From an uncultured Flavobacteriales bacterium (GTDB lineage Bacteria > Bacteroidota > Bacteroidia > Flavobacteriales > BACL11): a stretch of 64,000 nt of DNA. The position numbers and the translations under genes were made by a program. Location: NCBI GenBank assembly GCA_943789505.1, contig CALSUJ010000001.1, positions 1-64,000 on the forward strand, given 5' to 3'. A model generated the notes under the pieces. The model saw only the letters and a list, made by a program, of their open reading frames with translations. It had not been told where the DNA came from and ran no database searches. Positions within the stretch are counted from its first letter, which is position 1; every line of letters begins with the position of its first letter. Positions 1 through 8,157 of the stretch are shown here, in pieces.

Positions 1-713
1 GCATCTGCACCTACTTTTTCACAAATATTGGCAATTTCATTCATAAAGGATATTTTTGTTGCCAACATTGCATTAGCTGCATACTTAGTCATTTCTGCAG
101 AGCGAATATCCATTGTAATTATACGGTCATGAGTTTTAAAAAAAGGAGAGTATAATTGTTTCATTATTTTAAATGCAACTTCAGAATTTGCTCCAATTAC
201 GACTCTGTCTGGTTTCATAAAATCTGCGATTGCTGCGCCCTCTTTTAAAAATTCAGGATTAGAAACAACATCAAATTCTAAATTAGACCCTCTAGAATCT
301 AATTCTTTCTGTATTGTAAATTTTACTTTATCTGCAGTTCCAATGGGTACAGTAGATTTGTCAACGACGATTAATCTTTTTTGCATCGATTTACCAATAG
401 ATTTGGCAACAGATAATACATATTTTAGATCTGCAGAACCATCCTCACCCATTGGGGTTCCTACTGCTATAAAAGCAACATCACAATTTTCAAGGGGTTC
501 ATTTAGATTTGTTGTAAAAAAAAGGGTTTTATTTTTTACATTTTTTAAAACCATTCCCTCTAATCCAGGCTCATAAATTGGGATTATTCCATTATTTAAC
601 TTCTCTATTTTAATAGGATCAATATCTACGCAAGTAACATGATTTCCCATTTCTGCAAAGCAACTTCCTGAGACTAGTCCTACGTATCCTGAGCCAATAA
701 TTGTAATATTCAT
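1..713 (-). CDS. ugd: UDP-glucose 6-dehydrogenase family protein (3' part beyond left edge)
   Basis: Translation from the ATG at 713 runs open to the window edge, about 237 residues. It starts [20 protein letters not shown], a Rossmann dinucleotide-binding loop (GxGYVG), and continues with VAVGTP-like and [10 protein letters not shown] motifs and the [10 protein letters not shown] segment typical of nucleotide-sugar dehydrogenases. The family oxidises UDP-glucose (or a related UDP-sugar) to the uronic acid with NAD+, supplying precursors for surface polysaccharide. The catalytic-cysteine C-terminal domain lies outside the window. Whether the substrate is UDP-glucose or UDP-ManNAc cannot be settled from this part; the N-terminal half looks more like UDP-glucose dehydrogenase. 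Confidence 0.88.
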   Translation of the reverse strand, partial: MNITIIGSGYVGLVSGSCFAEMGNHVTCVDIDPIKIEKLNNGIIPIYEPGLEGMVLKNVKNKTLFFTTNLNEPLENCDVAFIAVGTPMGEDGSADLKYVLSVAKSIGKSMQKRLIVVDKSTVPIGTADKVKFTIQKELDSRGSNLEFDVVSNPEFLKEGAAIADFMKPDRVVIGANSEVAFKIMKQLYSPFFKTHDRIITMDIRSAEMTKYAANAMLATKISFMNEIANICEKVGAD

Positions 714-824
714 ATGTTACTGTTATTATGTTTTTGCTAAATTAGTTAATGATTTAAAATTTATTATCTAGAAATTAAAATTTCTTTTCCCTAAGAACAT
801 TATGAGAAGTTATTATATTTTTAA

Positions 825-2348
825 TTAATCCATTTGCATCTCATTAATGGCTCTTTGAATAAATTGATCCTCTTCGCTTATTACAGAATAATAAATATCA
901 TTATCCCATAGGTTGCGGCAGGTAGTTGCTTTTAATAGGTTACTGAAATATTTCAATTCAGTACTTCCTAGTTTCAGCTTAAAGTTTTTATCTTTTTCGT
1001 TTACAAATTCTTTGTATTGGGAGTAAATAATGGCTTTATCAATTTGGGTATGGAATTTGATATTTTTCTTTTTTAACTGTTCACTTTGTTTTAAGCAAAA
1101 TTCATTTAACCAGCCCTTACTAATCATTCTATTGATTTGTAAATAGTTTACCGCACTGTCTCTTTTTATAATTATATCGGGTGTAATTCCACCACCACCA
1201 TATACTGTCCTTCCGTTTTTAGTAGTGTAGATTAGGCTGTCAGGTTGGCTTGTTGTATCTTTTCGGGTGTATTGTTCTAAGTAGTAATCCTTTTCATTTT
1301 TTCCATAATCTTTTTGTATGCATCTACCAGATGGCGTATAGTATCTTTGTGTTGTAAGACGAATTACTGATCCATCTTGAAGTGGAATCTGTTCCTGCAC
1401 TAGGCCTTTCCCGAACGATCTTCTTCCTATAATTTTTCCTCTATCGTTATCTTGCAAGGCCCCTGATACAATTTCGGATGCAGATGCTGACCCTTCATCA
1501 ATAAGCACGATTACCTTTATGTTTTCTAGCTGCCCATTTCGAGTGGCGAATGTTTCTTCTTTAGGTCTATTTCTACCCTCAGTGAATACGATTAACTCTC
1601 CATCTTTTAGGAATTCATCACACATTTGGTTGGCTATGTGTAGGTATCCTCCAGGGTTTCCTCTTAAATCAAGGATCAGTTTCTGCATTCCCTCTTGTTG
1701 TAGAGAATTTACTTTCTCCATCATCTCTTGATATGTAGTAGCGGCAAATCGGTTTATTTTTACATAGCCGATATTTCCTTGAAGCATTATTCCAACATCT
1801 ACACTATATAATGGAATGTCATCACGGGTTATAGCAAAGGGCATAAGCTCTAGTTGCCCTCTTCTTTTTATGTTTATGTTTACAATACTGCCTTTTTCCC
1901 CTCTTAGTAGTTTTATTACGCCTTCATTTTTTATTCCTACACTGGCAACATCTTCTTTTTCTACGGATATAATTCTGTCACCCGACTGTATCCCTAGTTT
2001 TTCTGATGGACCTCCTGAAATAGCTGAAACGACTACTATACTATCATCAATAATATTGAATTGTACACCTATTCCACTAAAACTCCCTTGCATATCTTCT
2101 TCTACAGCTTGGTATTTTTTAACCGGAATGTAAGCGGAGTGGGGGTCAAGCTCATTAAGTATAGCATTAATCGTTTTATCTTCAAAATCGCTAGTGTTTA
2201 GCGTGTCTACATAGTGGCTGTCAATTAGGTTGAGAATGGCATTGATTTTCCCTTCCTCATTTGCTTCGGTTGGGTTGTTGCCTATATTTCCTATAAGTAT
2301 TCCACTGCAAATTAGCAGAGCGTAAATAAGAGGTTGTAATTTCTTCAT
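825..2348 (-). CDS. S41 family C-terminal processing peptidase with PDZ domain
   Basis: A 507-residue protein with an N-terminal signal or anchor segment (residues 5-25), a PDZ domain (about 90-165, with the SGDRI core) and an S41 protease domain. The catalytic Ser lies in the GSASASE stretch near residue 286 and the Lys in RRSFGKG about 25 residues later, the Ser-Lys dyad of the CtpA/Prc family. These periplasmic proteases trim or degrade envelope proteins from the C-terminus. Its ATG overlaps the stop of the upstream deaminase gene (TAATG), so the two are translationally coupled. About 180 residues follow the protease core, a common extension in Bacteroidota. The substrate is unknown. Confidence 0.9.
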   Translation of the reverse strand: MKKLQPLIYALLICSGILIGNIGNNPTEANEEGKINAILNLIDSHYVDTLNTSDFEDKTINAILNELDPHSAYIPVKKYQAVEEDMQGSFSGIGVQFNIIDDSIVVVSAISGGPSEKLGIQSGDRIISVEKEDVASVGIKNEGVIKLLRGEKGSIVNINIKRRGQLELMPFAITRDDIPLYSVDVGIMLQGNIGYVKINRFAATTYQEMMEKVNSLQQEGMQKLILDLRGNPGGYLHIANQMCDEFLKDGELIVFTEGRNRPKEETFATRNGQLENIKVIVLIDEGSASASEIVSGALQDNDRGKIIGRRSFGKGLVQEQIPLQDGSVIRLTTQRYYTPSGRCIQKDYGKNEKDYYLEQYTRKDTTSQPDSLIYTTKNGRTVYGGGGITPDIIIKRDSAVNYLQINRMISKGWLNEFCLKQSEQLKKKNIKFHTQIDKAIIYSQYKEFVNEKDKNFKLKLGSTELKYFSNLLKATTCRNLWDNDIYYSVISEEDQFIQRAINEMQMD

Positions 2349-2779
2349 TATAATTTTTGCTTGTCAAATTCCACCACATCCACTTCTGCTTCTTTTAAGA
2401 ATTCTATTCCTGATGTATCTTTATATTTATTAATGAATACAAGACGTTTTATACCAGCTTGATGTACCAGTTTACTGCATTCTTTACAAGGGGACATGGT
2501 TAGATATAGGGTTGCTCCGCTACAATCATGAGTAGAGCTTGCAGTTTTTAATATGGCATTGGCTTCTGCGTGGAGAACATACCATTGTGTTTTTTCATTT
2601 TCATCTTCACAGCAATTATTAAATCCTGTTGGCGTCCCATTGTATCCGTCAGAAATTATCATTCTATTTTTAACGATTAAGGCTCCAACTTGTTTTCGTT
2701 TGCAGTGGGAGAGCTTAGCCCATTCTAGTGCCATTCTTAGGTAAGCTCTATCGTATTTTTCTTGTTTTATATTTGTCAT
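2348..2779 (-). CDS. dCMP deaminase / cytidine deaminase-like zinc enzyme
   Basis: A 143-residue member of the cytidine/deoxycytidylate deaminase superfamily. The zinc site is visible as LHAEANA (His plus catalytic Glu) and PCKEC (two Cys). The length and the extra ligand-rich loop containing CCEDE fit the dCMP deaminase (ComEB-like) subgroup, which converts dCMP to dUMP for thymidylate synthesis. It is the first gene of a two-gene unit with the S41 protease; the stop and start overlap by one base. Family assignment is firm; the exact substrate (dCMP versus another deoxynucleotide) is inference. Confidence 0.88.
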   Translation of the reverse strand: MTNIKQEKYDRAYLRMALEWAKLSHCKRKQVGALIVKNRMIISDGYNGTPTGFNNCCEDENEKTQWYVLHAEANAILKTASSTHDCSGATLYLTMSPCKECSKLVHQAGIKRLVFINKYKDTSGIEFLKEAEVDVVEFDKQKL

Positions 2780-2864
2780 TTGTTGCTGGAAAATAAAAAC
2801 GCAAGATACATAAAAAGAAGTTTTTATTTATGTTGAATATATGTAATTTTTTATATGTTTTAGA

Positions 2865-3089
2865 TTACCAACGATATCCATAATTTATAATTATTCCACC
2901 TTCATCCCAAATACTTCTTTCATCTTCCTCATCCTCCTCAACTCCTTCCTCAACTTCTTCCTCATCTACATCAGCCTCATCTTCAATTTCTTCAACATCT
3001 TCCTCAACTTCTTCTTCTTCTTCACCCTCAACCTCTCCATCATATAGAGTAGTAAGTGTTTCATCAAGTATAATAATTAAAGTAAAAAT
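2865..3089 (-). pseudogene. Acidic open frame without a start codon, possible gene remnant
   Basis: On the minus strand a 75-codon frame is open from just after a stop at 3090-3092 to the TAA at 2865-2867. It contains no ATG, GTG or TTG at a plausible start. The translation is a Glu/Asp/Val-rich run followed by a short tail ending GIIINYGYRW, an aromatic end reminiscent of a beta-barrel strand. A different frame begins ATGAAACAC with a hydrophobic MKHLLLY and becomes Lys-rich, so a lost base could have separated a start from the acidic frame. Function unknown; it may be a decayed or frameshifted gene, or chance. Confidence 0.3.
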
Positions 3090-3150
3090 TTATTCTAAAA
3101 AAAGTTAAATTTTTAGTTATAGTAATATTAAAAAACTAATTATTTAAAAT

Positions 3151-3183
3151 AAAAAAAGCAGAAACTTATCGTTTCTGCTTTAG
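3151..3183 (-). terminator. Intrinsic terminator after tRNA-Leu
   Basis: On the minus strand a stem AAAGCAGAAAC / GTTTCTGCTTT with a 5-nt loop is followed by a T run, immediately behind the tRNA-Leu 3' end. Confidence 0.85.
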
Positions 3184-3265
3184 TACCCAGAGCCGGGCTC
3201 GAACCGGCACGAGTTACCTCATTGGTGTTTGAGACCAACGCGTCTACCAATTCCGCCACCTGGGC
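3184..3265 (-). tRNA. tRNA-Leu (CAA)
   Basis: An 82-nt class II tRNA read on the minus strand: 5' acceptor GCCCAGG pairs with TCTGGGT (one G-U pair at the end), discriminator A. The anticodon stem TTGGT/ACCAA encloses loop CTCAAAC, anticodon CAA, reading UUG. The long variable arm and GGTTCGAGCCC T-arm are present. CCA is not encoded. A TAnnTTTG box sits 10 nt upstream and a terminator directly downstream, so it is a single-gene unit. Confidence 0.95.
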
Positions 3266-3275
3266 AAGTGGACTG

Positions 3276-3283
3276 CAAAAATA
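3276..3283 (-). promoter_or_regulatory. -7 box of tRNA-Leu promoter
   Basis: Minus-strand TATTTTTG matches the Bacteroidota -7 consensus TAnnTTTG and lies 10 nt before the tRNA 5' end. Confidence 0.6.
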
Positions 3284-3353
3284 GATGTTTACTGCAAATC
3301 TCATGCCTTTTAACTAAAAAATAAAATCATTAGTCTATTTACGCCCTAAAGTG

Positions 3354-3361
3354 TATATTTG
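3354..3361 (+). promoter_or_regulatory. -7 box upstream of prs
   Basis: TATATTTG, an exact TAnnTTTG match, ends 26 nt before the prs ATG; transcription would start around 3367. Confidence 0.65.
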
Positions 3362-3387
3362 CACCCCTTTTTTAATAAGGTATATCA

Positions 3388-4323
3388 ATGGAAAGACCAA
3401 TTAAATTTTTTGCAGGAAATAATACTAAGTCCTTAGCTGGTAAAATTGCTAATGCCTTTGGTGCTAAGTTAAATAAATCCTCAATAATTGAATTTTCTGA
3501 TGGTGAGTTCGAACCTTCATTTGACGAAACAGTAAGGGGTGCAGATGTATTTTTAATTCAATCTACCACACCTCCATCTGATAATTTGATGGAATTATTG
3601 TTAATGATTGATGCTGCAAAAAGAGCTTCTGCTGCAAATATTATTGCCGTAATGCCTTATTTTGGCTATGCTCGTCAGGATAAAAAAGGAAAACCAAGAG
3701 TACCAATAGGAGCTAAATTAGTAGCTAATTTACTTTCTGCAGCAGGAGTTGACCGTATCATGACTATGGATCTACATGCCGATCAAATTCAAGGCTTCTT
3801 TGAAGTACCTGTTGATCATTTATATGCTTCTGAACTTTTTATTGAAGATATTACAAATCTTAATTTACCTAATTTAATTATTGCTTCACCTGATATGGGG
3901 GGGAGTAAAAGAGCGAATGCATACGCTAAAATATTAAATTCAGGAGTTGTTGTCTGTTACAAAGAGCGCAAGCAAGCCAATGTTATTGGTGAGATGAAAA
4001 TATTAGGAGATGTAAATGGTAAAGATGTTGTAATTATTGATGATATGGTAGACACGGGGGGTACGCTTACTAAAGCTGCCGATTTAATGATGGAAAGTGG
4101 AGCCACAAGTGTAAGAGCATATTGTACACATGGTATTTTATCGGGTACAGCTTATGAAAGATTGGATAATTCAAGTATTGCGGAGTTAGTAATTACAAAT
4201 ACAATTCCTAAAACACATAATAGTAATAAGGTAAGAGAAATTTCAGTTGCTGATTTCTTTGCTCAAACAATCACTTCAGTAGTGAATAATGAGTCCATTT
4301 CTGATAAATGGAAAAACAACTAA
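3388..4323 (+). CDS. prs: Ribose-phosphate pyrophosphokinase (PRPP synthetase)
   Basis: A 311-residue protein of normal family length. It forms PRPP from ribose 5-phosphate and ATP, feeding purine, pyrimidine, His, Trp and NAD synthesis. Visible signatures are the FSDGE segment near residue 36, the DLHADQIQGFF divalent-cation/ATP region near 130 and the PRPP loop DDMVDTGGTL near 217. It heads a plus-strand run with the ribosomal protein L25 gene 34 bp downstream and pth after that, an order often seen in bacteria. A clear TAnnTTTG box lies upstream. Confidence 0.97.
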   Translation: MERPIKFFAGNNTKSLAGKIANAFGAKLNKSSIIEFSDGEFEPSFDETVRGADVFLIQSTTPPSDNLMELLLMIDAAKRASAANIIAVMPYFGYARQDKKGKPRVPIGAKLVANLLSAAGVDRIMTMDLHADQIQGFFEVPVDHLYASELFIEDITNLNLPNLIIASPDMGGSKRANAYAKILNSGVVVCYKERKQANVIGEMKILGDVNGKDVVIIDDMVDTGGTLTKAADLMMESGATSVRAYCTHGILSGTAYERLDNSSIAELVITNTIPKTHNSNKVREISVADFFAQTITSVVNNESISDKWKNN

Positions 4324-4357
4324 TAAATTAAGAATTAATAATCAAATTTAAATAAAG

Positions 4358-4990
4358 ATGAAAACACTAGCAATTAACGTAAAAGAAAGAGAGAATGTTG
4401 GGAAAACTAACACTCGTGCGTTAAGAAATCAGGGTAATGTACCATGTGTACTTTACGGGGGAGAAAAGCAAGTGACTTTCTATGCTCATGAAAATGACTT
4501 TAGAAAGCTTGTGTATACTCCAGATACTTTTGTAGTTGAATTAGATATTGATGGTACTGTTACTAAAGCCATTATGCAAGATATTCAATTTCACCCAGTA
4601 ACGGACAAAATACTACACATTGATTTTTTAGAAGTATTTGATAACAAAGCAATTACCGTATCTATTCCAGTTAACTTAAATGGTACTCCAATAGGGGTTA
4701 AAAATGGGGGTAACTTAATGTTCAGAAGAAGTAAAATTATTACTAAAGGTCTAGTAGCTAATTTGCCTAATTCAATAGAGCTAAACATTGAGCACTTAAA
4801 TATTGGTATGTTTACTTATATTAAGGATATTACTGTTGAAGGATGTGAGTTAATTGCTCCAGGAAATTCAGTTGTAGTTGGTGTTAAAACTGCAAGAACT
4901 GTTGTTGAGGAAGAAGTTGAGGAAGAAGTTGAGGAAGGTGCTGAAGGAGATGCTCCTAGTGAAGGTGCTGAAGCGCCATCTGCTGAGTAA
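4358..4990 (+). CDS. rplY: 50S ribosomal protein L25 / general stress protein Ctc
   Basis: A 210-residue protein of the long, Ctc-type L25 form: an N-terminal 5S-rRNA-binding L25 domain (residues 1-90, with RALRNQGNVPCVLYGG) followed by the TL5/Ctc beta domain (to about 180). It ends in a strongly acidic low-complexity tail of Glu, Ala and Ser. It binds 5S rRNA in the central protuberance of the large subunit. It sits between prs and pth, with pth starting 3 nt after its stop, so all three are probably cotranscribed. Confidence 0.94.
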   Translation: MKTLAINVKERENVGKTNTRALRNQGNVPCVLYGGEKQVTFYAHENDFRKLVYTPDTFVVELDIDGTVTKAIMQDIQFHPVTDKILHIDFLEVFDNKAITVSIPVNLNGTPIGVKNGGNLMFRRSKIITKGLVANLPNSIELNIEHLNIGMFTYIKDITVEGCELIAPGNSVVVGVKTARTVVEEEVEEEVEEGAEGDAPSEGAEAPSAE

Positions 4991-4993
4991 ATC

Positions 4994-5557
4994 ATGAAAT
5001 ACTTAATCATTGGATTAGGTAACCCTGGTGTTGAGTATGAAAATACCAGGCACAATATAGGATTTAAAATGTTGGATAAGCTTGCGGGCTTATCCAACAT
5101 TTCTTTTTCCACTGAGAGGTTAGCTGATGTTGCTCAGGTAAAATTTAAGGGGCGCACTTTAGTTTTGGTTAAACCAAATACCTTTATGAATCTTTCAGGT
5201 AAGGCTGTAAAGTTCTGGATGCAACAAACTAAGGTCGATATTGAAAATATTTTAGTAGTTACGGACGATATTTCTTTGCCTTTTGGCATTGTTCGTATGC
5301 GAAAAAAAGGTTCTGATGGTGGTCATAACGGACTGAAAGATATCCAAAATCAGTTGGCGACCAGTATATATCCAAGGTTGCGTTTTGGTGTTGGTAGCGA
5401 TTTTTCCAGAGGAAAACAAGCTGAATATGTCTTGGATAATTTTACTGATCAGGATTACATTACTATGGATGATCGTACAGATTTAGCAGTAAAAATGATT
5501 CAGGCATTTACTAGTATGGGTATAGGTCGTACTATGTCTGATTTTAATGGAAAATAA
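4994..5557 (+). CDS. pth: Peptidyl-tRNA hydrolase
   Basis: A 187-residue Pth family protein of standard length. It cleaves the ester bond of peptidyl-tRNAs that drop off ribosomes. The N-terminal GLGNPG signature (residues 7-12), the catalytic His in TRHNIGF and the GGHNGLK block near residue 110 are all present. It is the last gene of the prs-rplY-pth run; tRNA-Cys with its own promoter follows 56 bp later. Confidence 0.96.
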   Translation: MKYLIIGLGNPGVEYENTRHNIGFKMLDKLAGLSNISFSTERLADVAQVKFKGRTLVLVKPNTFMNLSGKAVKFWMQQTKVDIENILVVTDDISLPFGIVRMRKKGSDGGHNGLKDIQNQLATSIYPRLRFGVGSDFSRGKQAEYVLDNFTDQDYITMDDRTDLAVKMIQAFTSMGIGRTMSDFNGK

Positions 5558-5592
5558 TTTGTTTAATTAGGGTCTGATAGTTTAAAAATAAT

Positions 5593-5600
5593 TAAATTTG
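5593..5600 (+). promoter_or_regulatory. -7 box of tRNA-Cys promoter
   Basis: TAAATTTG matches TAnnTTTG and lies 13 nt before the tRNA 5' end. Confidence 0.6.
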
Positions 5601-5613
5601 CAGCACTCGAAAC

Positions 5614-5687
5614 GGTATCGTGGCCGAGTGGCTAGGCTATGCTCTGCAAAAGCATCTACAGCAGTTCGAATCTGCTCGATACCTCCA
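5614..5687 (+). tRNA. tRNA-Cys (GCA)
   Basis: Acceptor GGTATCG pairs with CGATACC, the anticodon stem ATGCT/AGCAT encloses CTGCAAA (anticodon GCA), and the discriminator is U, the Cys identity base. A CCA is encoded at 5685-5687, unlike the other tRNAs in this window. Confidence 0.95.
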
Positions 5688-5690
5688 AAA

Positions 5691-5723
5691 AATGCTTGTT
5701 AGAAATAACAAGCATTTTTTTTT
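5691..5723 (+). terminator. Intrinsic terminator after tRNA-Cys
   Basis: An 11-bp perfect stem AATGCTTGTTA / TAACAAGCATT with a 4-nt loop and a T run. The T run ends where the next promoter box begins. Confidence 0.9.
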
Positions 5724-5730
5724 ATATTTG
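5723..5730 (+). promoter_or_regulatory. -7 box upstream of the T9SS cargo / PorP unit
   Basis: TATATTTG, an exact consensus match, abuts the T tract of the tRNA-Cys terminator and lies 18 nt before the ATG at 5749. Confidence 0.65.
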
Positions 5731-5748
5731 TCCATCTTAATTTTAAGC

Positions 5749-6831
5749 ATGCAAAAAATAAAAACACTTTTCATAATTACAATTCTATTTGCCACTTTAT
5801 CGGTAAATGCACAATGTGATTATAACCTCGATAATTATTCACACATTAATTGTTATGGAGACAATACTGGTGCAATTGATATAACTTTACTAAGTTCAAA
5901 TACAACTTTTTGGTGGACTGGAGTTGGAGGGTTTGCTTCTGCTTCAGCTAATATAAGTGATTTGATTGCTGGCGATTATGTGCTACATTTGATGAATAAT
6001 TTGGTTCCTGGAGATACGAGTACAACGGTTATTTGTTATGTAGTTGATTCTATTACAATTGAAGAAACCTTACAAATTGATGCTACTTTTGCGTTATCTA
6101 CCATGTGTAGTGAATATGATTCAACTGATGTAGTTACTAGTATATGGGGGGGGACGCCACCTTACACCACTTTGTGGAGTACAGGTGATACGGCAAGAAA
6201 TACAGATAGTTTAGCCCCAAGTATTTTACCTTATCAGTTATTTATTACTGATGCGAATAGTTGTACAAGAACGAAAAATCTTACTATTAATACGGCTAGT
6301 GCTATGAATCCTTTTATGTCTTCAGTAGGTGTAATTTGTAAGGATGATAATAGCGGTTCGGCAAGGGTATTTGTAACTAAAGGGACTACTCCATTTCAGT
6401 TTCAATGGTCAACAGATAGTGCCTTTGCTATTCAGCACGATTCTTTTTCAGTTCTTGAAGGGTTGTTTCCTGGAGAATATCATGTAAAAATTACTGACGC
6501 TATGGGCTGTGTAACACGAGATACTATTGAAGTAAAATCAAACCCAGCCATTTGCATAACAGTTTATAAAGTATTTTCTCCTAATGATGATAACACACAT
6601 GAATTCTGGGAAATAGAAAATATAAACCTGTATCCTGAAGCTTTAGTTCAGGTTTATGACAGAGCAGGTAGGCAAGTTTACAATAGAAGGAATTATATTA
6701 ATGCTGAAGAAGATGCTTTTGCAGGTAAAGACCAGCAAGGAAGAATACTTCCATCGGGGACATATTATTATATAATTGATTTAGAGAATGAGGATACAGT
6801 ATTTAAGGGGGTGTTAACAATTGTAAGATAA
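5749..6831 (+). CDS. T9SS-exported protein with SprB-like repeats and CHU_C (type B) sorting domain
   Basis: I place the start at the ATG at 5749, giving 360 residues, because a longer frame would begin inside tRNA-Cys and lie before the promoter; from 5749 a signal peptide follows (KKTLFIITILF-like core ending VNAQ). The middle carries two SprB/Ig-like segments, each with a Cys and a GxY pattern (for example GEYHVKITDAMGC). The last 85 residues (VFSPNDD, VYDRAGRQVY, GTYYYIIDL, KGVLTIVR) are the gliding-motility-associated C-terminal domain recognised by the type IX secretion system. It is predicted to be secreted or surface-bound. The next gene, a PorP/SprF protein, overlaps its stop, the usual pairing for type B cargo. 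The ligand is unknown. Confidence 0.85.
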   Translation: MQKIKTLFIITILFATLSVNAQCDYNLDNYSHINCYGDNTGAIDITLLSSNTTFWWTGVGGFASASANISDLIAGDYVLHLMNNLVPGDTSTTVICYVVDSITIEETLQIDATFALSTMCSEYDSTDVVTSIWGGTPPYTTLWSTGDTARNTDSLAPSILPYQLFITDANSCTRTKNLTINTASAMNPFMSSVGVICKDDNSGSARVFVTKGTTPFQFQWSTDSAFAIQHDSFSVLEGLFPGEYHVKITDAMGCVTRDTIEVKSNPAICITVYKVFSPNDDNTHEFWEIENINLYPEALVQVYDRAGRQVYNRRNYINAEEDAFAGKDQQGRILPSGTYYYIIDLENEDTVFKGVLTIVR

Positions 6832-7754
6832 TGAGAGAAATAATATTAATTTTAAGTGTGCTTTTAAGTGTTAGTCTATTTGCACAACAAGAACCATTAT
6901 TCACACAATACTATAACAATGATATGGCAATTAATCCTGCCGTTTCAGGAAGTAAAACATACAATTCCTTAAATATGCAAACTAGGCAGCAATGGTTGGG
7001 TTTTGAAGGGGCACCCCTAAGTACCAATATAAATTACCATGGAGCTTTAAATAATCGTTCAGCTATGGGTGGTTACCTTATGTTTGATAAAGCGAATCCT
7101 TCTTTACAAGCAAATTTACAGTTAAATTATGCTTATCATATTCCTCTTAACTATGATAAAGTAAATCTTTCTTTTGGGGTTGGCGCTAAGTTAATGTACT
7201 ATAATCTGGATTTTGAAAATCAAGACTTGCCACCAGGAATTGATCCTGCTTATTCTGCAAGTGCTTACGATAATACAATAGGTGATGCTTCTGCAGGAAC
7301 ATATTTGTATGGTAGAAATTTTTATTTAGGTTTTTCGGCTTCTAATTTGTATCAATCTACTTTTAATACCTCTATTAGGTTAAGTCCTGTTTCTAATAAA
7401 CTGTTTCGTAACTATTATACTATGGGTGCTTATCGTTTTAATATTATGAATAGGGACTGGCAACTTGAACCTTCTTTTTTATTACGTAAAATGGAATTGC
7501 ATAGTAATGTAACAGATATTACTACTCGTATTCTTTACCTAGAAGATACATGGGCAGGATTAACGTATCGAACAAATGGAACTTTAATTTTTGGTTTTGG
7601 TTTTTTAGCTAATAAAATACATATATCGTACACTTATGACCATACTTTTGCTGGTGAGATTATGCAATATACTTATGGTACGCATGAAATTGGGCTTTCT
7701 TTCAAAATTCAAACTCAAGCTTCTCAAAGGCATATAGGTTTCTGGGATTATTAA
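6831..7754 (+). CDS. PorP/SprF family type IX secretion outer-membrane protein
   Basis: A 307-residue protein with a signal peptide (residues 1-18, ending LFAQ) and the family opening QEPLFTQYYNNDMAINPAVSGS. Alternating beta-strand pattern and aromatic residues fit an outer-membrane barrel. PorP/SprF proteins help export or anchor T9SS cargo, especially cargo with type B C-terminal domains. Its ATG overlaps the TAA of the preceding CHU_C cargo gene (TAATG), so the two are translationally coupled and very likely form a functional pair. Confidence 0.92.
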   Translation: MREIILILSVLLSVSLFAQQEPLFTQYYNNDMAINPAVSGSKTYNSLNMQTRQQWLGFEGAPLSTNINYHGALNNRSAMGGYLMFDKANPSLQANLQLNYAYHIPLNYDKVNLSFGVGAKLMYYNLDFENQDLPPGIDPAYSASAYDNTIGDASAGTYLYGRNFYLGFSASNLYQSTFNTSIRLSPVSNKLFRNYYTMGAYRFNIMNRDWQLEPSFLLRKMELHSNVTDITTRILYLEDTWAGLTYRTNGTLIFGFGFLANKIHISYTYDHTFAGEIMQYTYGTHEIGLSFKIQTQASQRHIGFWDY

Positions 7755-7755
7755 A

Positions 7756-8157
7756 ATGAGGAATATAGAACATATAGGTATTGCTGTTCACGATATTGAA
7801 GCCTCAAATAAAGTATTTACTAAAATATTTGGTAAAGAAAGTTACAAATCAGAATCCGTACAATCAGAATCCGTAATTACTTCTTTTTTTCAGGTGGGCG
7901 AAAGCAAAATTGAATTAGTTGCAGCAACTAACCAGGACAGCCCTATTGCAAAATATCTTGCTAAGAATAGAGAGGGAATGCATCATATTGCTTTTGATGT
8001 TGTAGATATAAAATCGGAAATGAAACGCTTACAATCATTAGGAATCAGAACTTTGAATGACCAGCCAAAACAAGGAGCAGACAATAAGTTAATTTGTTTC
8101 TTACATCCTAAGGATACGAATGGTGTGCTTATAGAATTATGTCAGGAAATAGGGTGA
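7756..8157 (+). CDS. mce: Methylmalonyl-CoA epimerase
   Basis: A 133-residue vicinal-oxygen-chelate fold protein of the usual length. It interconverts (R)- and (S)-methylmalonyl-CoA between propionyl-CoA or succinyl-CoA metabolism and B12-dependent mutase. Family features include the opening IEHIGIAVHDIE with the first metal His, the MHHIAFDV repeat and the final HPKDTNGVLIELCQ with the metal-binding Glu. It begins 1 nt after the PorP gene. The 3' end overlaps the convergent HAD gene by 29 bp. A corrinoid adenosyltransferase elsewhere in the window (49380-49925) fits use of a B12 mutase. Confidence 0.93.
   Translation: MRNIEHIGIAVHDIEASNKVFTKIFGKESYKSESVQSESVITSFFQVGESKIELVAATNQDSPIAKYLAKNREGMHHIAFDVVDIKSEMKRLQSLGIRTLNDQPKQGADNKLICFLHPKDTNGVLIELCQEIG

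Noticed and set aside
4816-5112. Minus-strand frame opposite the L25 acidic tail
   Set aside because: Ser/Thr-rich mirror of the Glu-rich coding sequence, overlapping two well-identified genes.
5620-5748. Upstream extension of the CHU_C cargo gene
   Set aside because: It begins inside tRNA-Cys, crosses a terminator and precedes the promoter; the signal peptide starts at 5749.
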